A stretch of 18,797 nt of DNA from Burkholderiaceae bacterium (lineage in GTDB: Bacteria > Pseudomonadota > Gammaproteobacteria > Burkholderiales > Burkholderiaceae), in assembly GCA_023253905.1 (NCBI GenBank), contig JALREG010000159.1, forward strand, positions 1 to 18,797. The letters are read 5' to 3'. The notes below the pieces were generated by a model. That model was not told where the DNA came from and did no database searches. It saw nothing but the letters and a program-made list of their open reading frames with translations. Within the stretch, counting starts at the first letter, position 1. Each line of letters starts with the position of its first letter. Shown here one piece after another: positions 15,259 through 18,797 of this stretch. The position numbers and the translations under genes are program-made.

Positions 15259-15573
15259 TCATGCGCCGCGCGACTGCTGGCGGCTGATGACATGGTCCAT
15301 CAAAGCCTTCACGAACGCGTTGCGGTCGGCTGCGATCGCCTGCGCAGTGTCTGCGTCGGGTTGGTAGGCATCGAGGTCGGCGCGGTTCAGCACACCCTTG
15401 GTGTCGAGCAGATGCTCGATCGAGCGCATGCGGTCTGACAACACCCAGACTTCTGCGGAGAGCGTCATCACCATCCCGAGTAACCGGTCGAGTGCAGGGT
15501 CCGTGAAAAAGGCTTGCTCAGGTTGGCGGGGGGTGCGCTCGGCTGGTGGCGCCGTATCGGGAAGGGTCTGCAT
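15259..15573 (-). CDS. Conserved-looking 104-residue protein of unknown function
   Basis: I cannot assign a family with confidence. The first ~22 residues are rich in Pro, Thr and Glu and probably disordered. Residues ~24-60 look like a long amphipathic helix (from FTDPALDRLLGMVMTLSAEVW through the MRSIEHLLDTKG turn), and a second helical, charged segment follows from ~70. There is no signal peptide, membrane segment or Cys/His cluster. GGAG lies 10 bp before the ATG. Tight coupling to the methyltransferase (13 bp, shared ribosome-binding zone) suggests a small partner or regulatory subunit of that enzyme. It lies 48 bp after the M20 hydrolase gene. Confidence 0.75.
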   Translation of the reverse strand: MQTLPDTAPPAERTPRQPEQAFFTDPALDRLLGMVMTLSAEVWVLSDRMRSIEHLLDTKGVLNRADLDAYQPDADTAQAIAADRNAFVKALMDHVISRQQSRGA

Positions 15574-15621
15574 GACAGGAACTCCGGACGTCAGGTCAGG
15601 GATGCGAAGGGCTGATGGAGT

Positions 15622-16890
15622 TCAGGCCGACTGCTCGCGCAGATACTCAGCCAGCACTGCGGTGGCGCGCAGAAAATCATCGATTTCCATCTGCTCCTCG
15701 GAATGGTGGCTACCGTTAGCGTTACGGATGAAGACAAACCCGTACGGCACGCCCGCCGCACAGAACGCAGCAGCGTCATGGGAGGCCGGGCTCAGCAAGG
15801 GCGGCGCGTCAATGCCGAGGCGCGACGCGCACACCGCAAGATCACGGCTGATTCCGCGGTCGGCTTTGGCGACCTCGGCACTCGCGCGCGTGCCCAGATC
15901 GATCCGCACCTGCCTCGCTGCGGCGACCTCGCTCACGATGGCAACAAACGCGTGTTCGAGCTCCTGGAGATCAGCCTGATCGTAAGCGCGCAGATCGATG
16001 CTGAAGCGGAATTCGCCCGGGACAATCGTGAGGCCATGGCGGGCGGCGTTGGTGTGAAATTCGCCGATGGTGAACGCCATGGGGCGATTGGCGCGGTCCC
16101 ATGACTCCCAAAGCCGATCGAGACGGGTGGCGATGTCTGCGCCGGCCAGCGCAGCGTCGCGCCGAAAGCGCCGCGGCAGTCCAACATGCCCGTATTCACC
16201 GGTGATACGAGCGCTGGGGTATCGGACGTTACCGGGAATTGCGGTGCCGATGGCGACGGCGTGGCCGCTCTCGGCCAGGCTGGGCGCCTGCTCGATATGC
16301 ACCTCGAGGAAGGCCTGGATCGCGCGGACGTTAAGGTGCGCTTTGCCGGCGAGTACCGTCTCTGGACTTCCTCCTGCCTCCCGCAAGTGATCCGCAAGCG
16401 AGCGCCCAGTGTCCACTCGACGACGCTCCAGGGCATCGGCCTTGAGCGCGCCCAGTGCGCCGCGGCTACCTACGTACGAGTACTGGAACCAGAGACTTTC
16501 CTCGGCGCGAATGCCCATGACCGTGAGATCGCGACTGAGTTGAATGCCGGCGCGCTGCAAAGCTTCAATCGCAAGGAGGCCTGAGACCACGCCCGCCGCA
16601 CCGTCAAAATTGCCCCCGCCGGGGACCGAATCGAGATGGGAACCCACGACCCATGCGGGCAGGGCGCGGTCGCGCCCCGGCCAGGTCATGTAGGTGTTGC
16701 AGAGCGCGTCGGTGCCAATTTCGAGCCCGAGCACGCTCGCATGCTCGGCCATCAGACGATGGGCAAAGGCCTCACCCGGGCCGTAGGTGTCGCGGGTGAC
16801 GCCCCCGCGAACCGCATCAAGGCTGCCCTCGCGCAGGGCGTGGAACAGGTGTTCCGCGCGTGGGCGGAGGCTGAAAAGCTGGTCGATCAT
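15622..16890 (-). CDS. M20-family amidohydrolase, N-carbamoyl-amino-acid hydrolase / allantoate amidohydrolase group
   Basis: This is a 422-residue cytoplasmic zinc enzyme that cleaves C-N bonds of carbamoyl or ureido compounds. The two-metal site is complete: His85 (GSHLDSVPGGG), Asp96 (GNFDGAAG), Glu130/Glu131 (RAEES), His198 (LEVHIEQ) and His395 or His396 (NGSHHSEEQ). A lid-domain His is kept at 235, but the surrounding motif reads GHVGLPRRF rather than the usual HAGTTPM type, so its substrate range may differ from standard carbamoylases. A catalytic-domain SHDAAAF block is at 370-376. The start at 16890 has only a weak GGAG about 13 bp upstream. It lies 45 bp after the RTX gene, on the same strand. 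No hydantoinase or allantoin genes are in view, so the substrate is open. Confidence 0.88.
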   Translation of the reverse strand: MIDQLFSLRPRAEHLFHALREGSLDAVRGGVTRDTYGPGEAFAHRLMAEHASVLGLEIGTDALCNTYMTWPGRDRALPAWVVGSHLDSVPGGGNFDGAAGVVSGLLAIEALQRAGIQLSRDLTVMGIRAEESLWFQYSYVGSRGALGALKADALERRRVDTGRSLADHLREAGGSPETVLAGKAHLNVRAIQAFLEVHIEQAPSLAESGHAVAIGTAIPGNVRYPSARITGEYGHVGLPRRFRRDAALAGADIATRLDRLWESWDRANRPMAFTIGEFHTNAARHGLTIVPGEFRFSIDLRAYDQADLQELEHAFVAIVSEVAAARQVRIDLGTRASAEVAKADRGISRDLAVCASRLGIDAPPLLSPASHDAAAFCAAGVPYGFVFIRNANGSHHSEEQMEIDDFLRATAVLAEYLREQSA

Positions 16891-16935
16891 GAACAGGGCG
16901 ACTCCGGCGGCCAGACAGGGCGGCCGGATCGGCTG

Positions 16936-18797
16936 TCAGAGGATCGTGACCGCTGTATTGACCAGGAGCTTACCCCAGGTGGAATCGGAATAGACCCAGT
17001 AGCTGGCCGGGCCGAGTCCAAAGTTGGCGGCCACCGTTCCGTTGGAGGTGGTGGTCATGTTTTCCCCCGGGTCGGTCACGTTGCCGTTGCCGTTGATATC
17101 GACTTCAACGATCGTTCCGGTGGCCGCCACGCTGCCTTCACCGCTCAGATTAACGGTATCGCCCACGTTACCGTCGATCACAAGCACCGCCGCAGCACCG
17201 AGCAGATCGGTGAATTCAAGCACCTGGCTCACGTCAATCGTCAGCACGTTGTTGCCAGTTCCAGTGATATCCACCCGTTCGATGCTTTCGATTCGTCCGT
17301 CACCAAATCGGGTGAGGTTGGTGAAATTCAGATTGAGTCCGGCGCCCAGTAGCGCGATGGAATCGATGCCCGTCCCGCCGTCGATGGTGTCGGCAGTGGC
17401 ATCGTTCACCCAGTCGGCCTCGACGAGCATCGTGTCATTGCCCGCCCCGAGCGTTACCTGATCACTGCCCCGGCCCGGCGAAATATGATCGCGACCCGCA
17501 TCGCCGTCAATCGTATCGTTGCCATCGTAGCCGTTGATGGTGTCGGACGCTGTCGTGCCATTGAGCGTATCGGCATGCGCTGACCCGAAGATCCCCTCAA
17601 ATGCCGCCAGCGTGTCGCTTCCAGCACCACCGGTTGCAGTGTTGGTTGCCAGGTTGACAGTGACCGCACTCGAGGCGTTTCGGTAGTCAACCATGTCGAT
17701 CCCGTTGCCGCCGCTCAGCACATCATTGCCGAAGCCGCCTCCAATCGTGTCGTTGCCGTTACCGCCAGTGACGGTGTCCGCAAGCCCTGAGCCTTGCAGG
17801 TCGGTGCCGTTCGCGTTGGTGTTGACCAGCGTGAAGCCGACGCCGGTCGTGATCGCCGACAGGTTGACCGCCACGCCGCTACTCTCCAGCCTCACGGTGC
17901 CATTGTTGATGCTGGTGGCAAGGGGCGTCCAGGCGGCGCTGATCGTTGCCTTCACGACCGTGGCGCCACTGGAGACCAGCAGCAGGTCGGCGCCGCCGGT
18001 CCCCAGATCATTGACGGTGTCCGAACCTGCGGTGATTTCGAATTGATCAATGCCACCGCCGCCGGTGAGCGTGTCGTTGCCCGCGCTTCCGGTGAGCGTG
18101 TCGCCGAGGCCGGAGCCGATCATCACCGTACCAGTGTTGCCAGTCGCCCCGCCAGTGTTGACGATCTGCCAGCCGTTACCCGCCGAGATGTCAGCCGCTG
18201 ACAGATTGATGATCAGGCCCGGCGTGGTGAGGACCGCTGTCCCGAGATTGACGCTTTGCGAGGTCGCCGCCCAGGAATTGGCGAGCGTTGCATTCAGCGT
18301 GGCGCTCGCCCGTACCTGCACGATATCGGTACCGCTTCCGAGATCGGTCAGCGTGTCAGTGCCAAAGTCGATCACGAAAGTATCGTTTCCGACACCGCCT
18401 GCAATCCGGTCATCACCGATACCGCCCTGGATGCGGTCATCCTGGGTGCCGCCGCTGATGGTGTCGTTCAACTGCGATCCGGTCAGCGATGTGCCGCCGC
18501 CCGAGTTGCTGAGGGTCCAACCGGAACCCCCCGCAATATTGCTGAGATTGACGATCACCCCGGAGGACTCCAGGTTCGCTGTGGCCTGATTGATACTTGC
18601 GCCGGTGGGGGTCCAGTTGGCCGTCACCGTGGCCGTCACCGACCCGCCAATCACCTGAAGCTGATCCACGCCCTGGCCCAGATCAGTGATGACATCGGTG
18701 CCACCCGTGATGGTGAAGCTGTCGTCGCCCGCGCCGCCTGTGAAGGTCTCGTTGCGGCTGCTGTCGTTGAACTGGTCGTTGTTGGCGGAGCCCCGAA
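16936..18797 (-). CDS. RTX-type calcium-binding secreted protein, C-terminal part (5' end outside window)
   Basis: The frame runs off the right edge. About 619 residues are visible, and the 42 codons before the GTG at 18669 continue the same repeats, so that GTG is not the start. At least a dozen glycine/aspartate nonapeptides of the GGxGxDxhx type are present (for example GGIGDDRI, GGVGNDTF, GGNGNDTI, GYDGNDTI); these bind calcium in beta-rolls once the protein is outside the cell. Three ~70-residue non-RTX modules alternate with them up to 17773. A further RTX block follows (17700-17370), then a region with NLTRFGDGRIESIERVDIT and a final YWVYSDSTWGKLLVNT strand typical of type I secretion targets. 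Cysteine is absent from the visible part, as expected for such proteins. The likely role is a surface or released adhesin, S-layer or enzyme; no catalytic domain is visible. No type I exporter genes are in the window. Confidence 0.92.
   Translation of the reverse strand, partial: RGSANNDQFNDSSRNETFTGGAGDDSFTITGGTDVITDLGQGVDQLQVIGGSVTATVTANWTPTGASINQATANLESSGVIVNLSNIAGGSGWTLSNSGGGTSLTGSQLNDTISGGTQDDRIQGGIGDDRIAGGVGNDTFVIDFGTDTLTDLGSGTDIVQVRASATLNATLANSWAATSQSVNLGTAVLTTPGLIINLSAADISAGNGWQIVNTGGATGNTGTVMIGSGLGDTLTGSAGNDTLTGGGGIDQFEITAGSDTVNDLGTGGADLLLVSSGATVVKATISAAWTPLATSINNGTVRLESSGVAVNLSAITTGVGFTLVNTNANGTDLQGSGLADTVTGGNGNDTIGGGFGNDVLSGGNGIDMVDYRNASSAVTVNLATNTATGGAGSDTLAAFEGIFGSAHADTLNGTTASDTINGYDGNDTIDGDAGRDHISPGRGSDQVTLGAGNDTMLVEADWVNDATADTIDGGTGIDSIALLGAGLNLNFTNLTRFGDGRIESIERVDITGTGNNVLTIDVSQVLEFTDLLGAAAVLVIDGNVGDTVNLSGEGSVAATGTIVEVDINGNGNVTDPGENMTTTSNGTVAANFGLGPASYWVYSDSTWGKLLVNTAVTIL
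17773..17991 (-). repeat. Inter-RTX module copy C
   Basis: This is the third copy. The landmark Trp is encoded at 17931-17929, exactly 114 residues after copy B. LESSGVAVNLS and GVGFTLVN match copy A more closely than copy B. It ends LADT and leads into three nonapeptides. Confidence 0.7.
18097..18330 (-). repeat. Inter-RTX module copy B
   Basis: This is the second copy. The landmark Trp is encoded at 18273-18271, exactly 114 residues after that of copy A. The matching motifs are LTTPGLIINLS and GNGWQIVN, ending LGDT. It is the most diverged of the three. Confidence 0.7.
18460..18669 (-). repeat. Inter-RTX module copy A
   Basis: This is the first visible copy of a ~70-residue beta-rich module. 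The landmark Trp is encoded at 18615-18613, followed 14 residues later by LESSGVIVNLS, then GGSGWTLSN, ending in the LNDT that enters an RTX nonapeptide run. Confidence 0.7.

Noticed and set aside
16908..16926. CGGCC/GGCCG hairpin between the RTX and M20 genes as a terminator
   Set aside because: The stem is only 5 bp with a nine-base loop and no T-run, in very GC-rich DNA; it is likely chance.
17693..18589. Two open frames antisense to the RTX gene
   Set aside because: They are low-complexity Ser/Pro/Val translations of the opposite strand of the repeats, not independent genes.
18667..18669. GTG as the start of the RTX protein
   Set aside because: The 42 upstream codons to the window edge continue the RTX pattern (GGAGDDSF and a TDVITDLG linker), so the gene begins beyond the window.
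1..18797. CRISPR arrays, tRNA or rRNA genes, insertion sequences, phage or defence genes
   Set aside because: I looked for repeat-spacer patterns, tRNA-like cloverleafs, transposase motifs and terminal repeats and saw none. The only strong repeats are the RTX modules.

Overview
The window is about 18.8 kb of gene-dense, GC-rich bacterial chromosome. Several things point to a proteobacterium, most likely a betaproteobacterium of the Burkholderiales type: two Bug/TctC-family solute-binding proteins, a TRAP transporter, a TruC-type pseudouridine synthase and an FCD-type GntR regulator. This placement rests on gene content alone. No rRNA, tRNA, CRISPR array or insertion sequence was seen, and no stretch over 300 bases lacks a gene.

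Left part (1-8.7 kb). An aldehyde dehydrogenase, cut by the left edge, converges on a minus-strand run: double-CDGSH iron-sulfur protein, GntR/FCD regulator, alpha/beta hydrolase and TruC. Diverging from this run across a ~103 bp AT-richer region is a plus-strand operon: bicupin, TRAP dctP-dctQ-dctM, and an amidohydrolase with a complete ACMSD-like metal site. The last three genes are joined by 4 bp and 1 bp overlaps. Facing promoters and a perfect 12-bp palindrome lie in the divergent region. I infer a regulated uptake and catabolism locus for an organic acid, possibly aromatic-derived.

Middle part (8.8-13.1 kb). A second minus-strand operon encodes a MetE-C-terminal-like methyltransferase without the MetE N-terminal half, a lipocalin-like protein, a DUF3237 protein and a Bug solute-binding protein. 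An MFS transporter diverges from it. The combination resembles a small methyl-transfer and uptake module of unknown substrate.

Right part (13.2-18.8 kb). A third minus-strand run encodes, in transcription order, the C-terminal part of a large RTX-type secreted protein (its N-terminus lies beyond the right edge), an M20-family amidohydrolase of the carbamoylase group, a 104-residue protein of unknown function, a SAM-dependent methyltransferase with a long N-terminal extension, and a second Bug protein. The RTX protein carries three copies of an inter-repeat module whose conserved tryptophans are exactly 114 residues apart.

The best candidates for undescribed biology are the core-MetE/lipocalin/DUF3237/Bug operon, the 114-residue RTX module, the 104-residue-protein/methyltransferase pair, and the cupin-TRAP-decarboxylase locus with its divergent control region.
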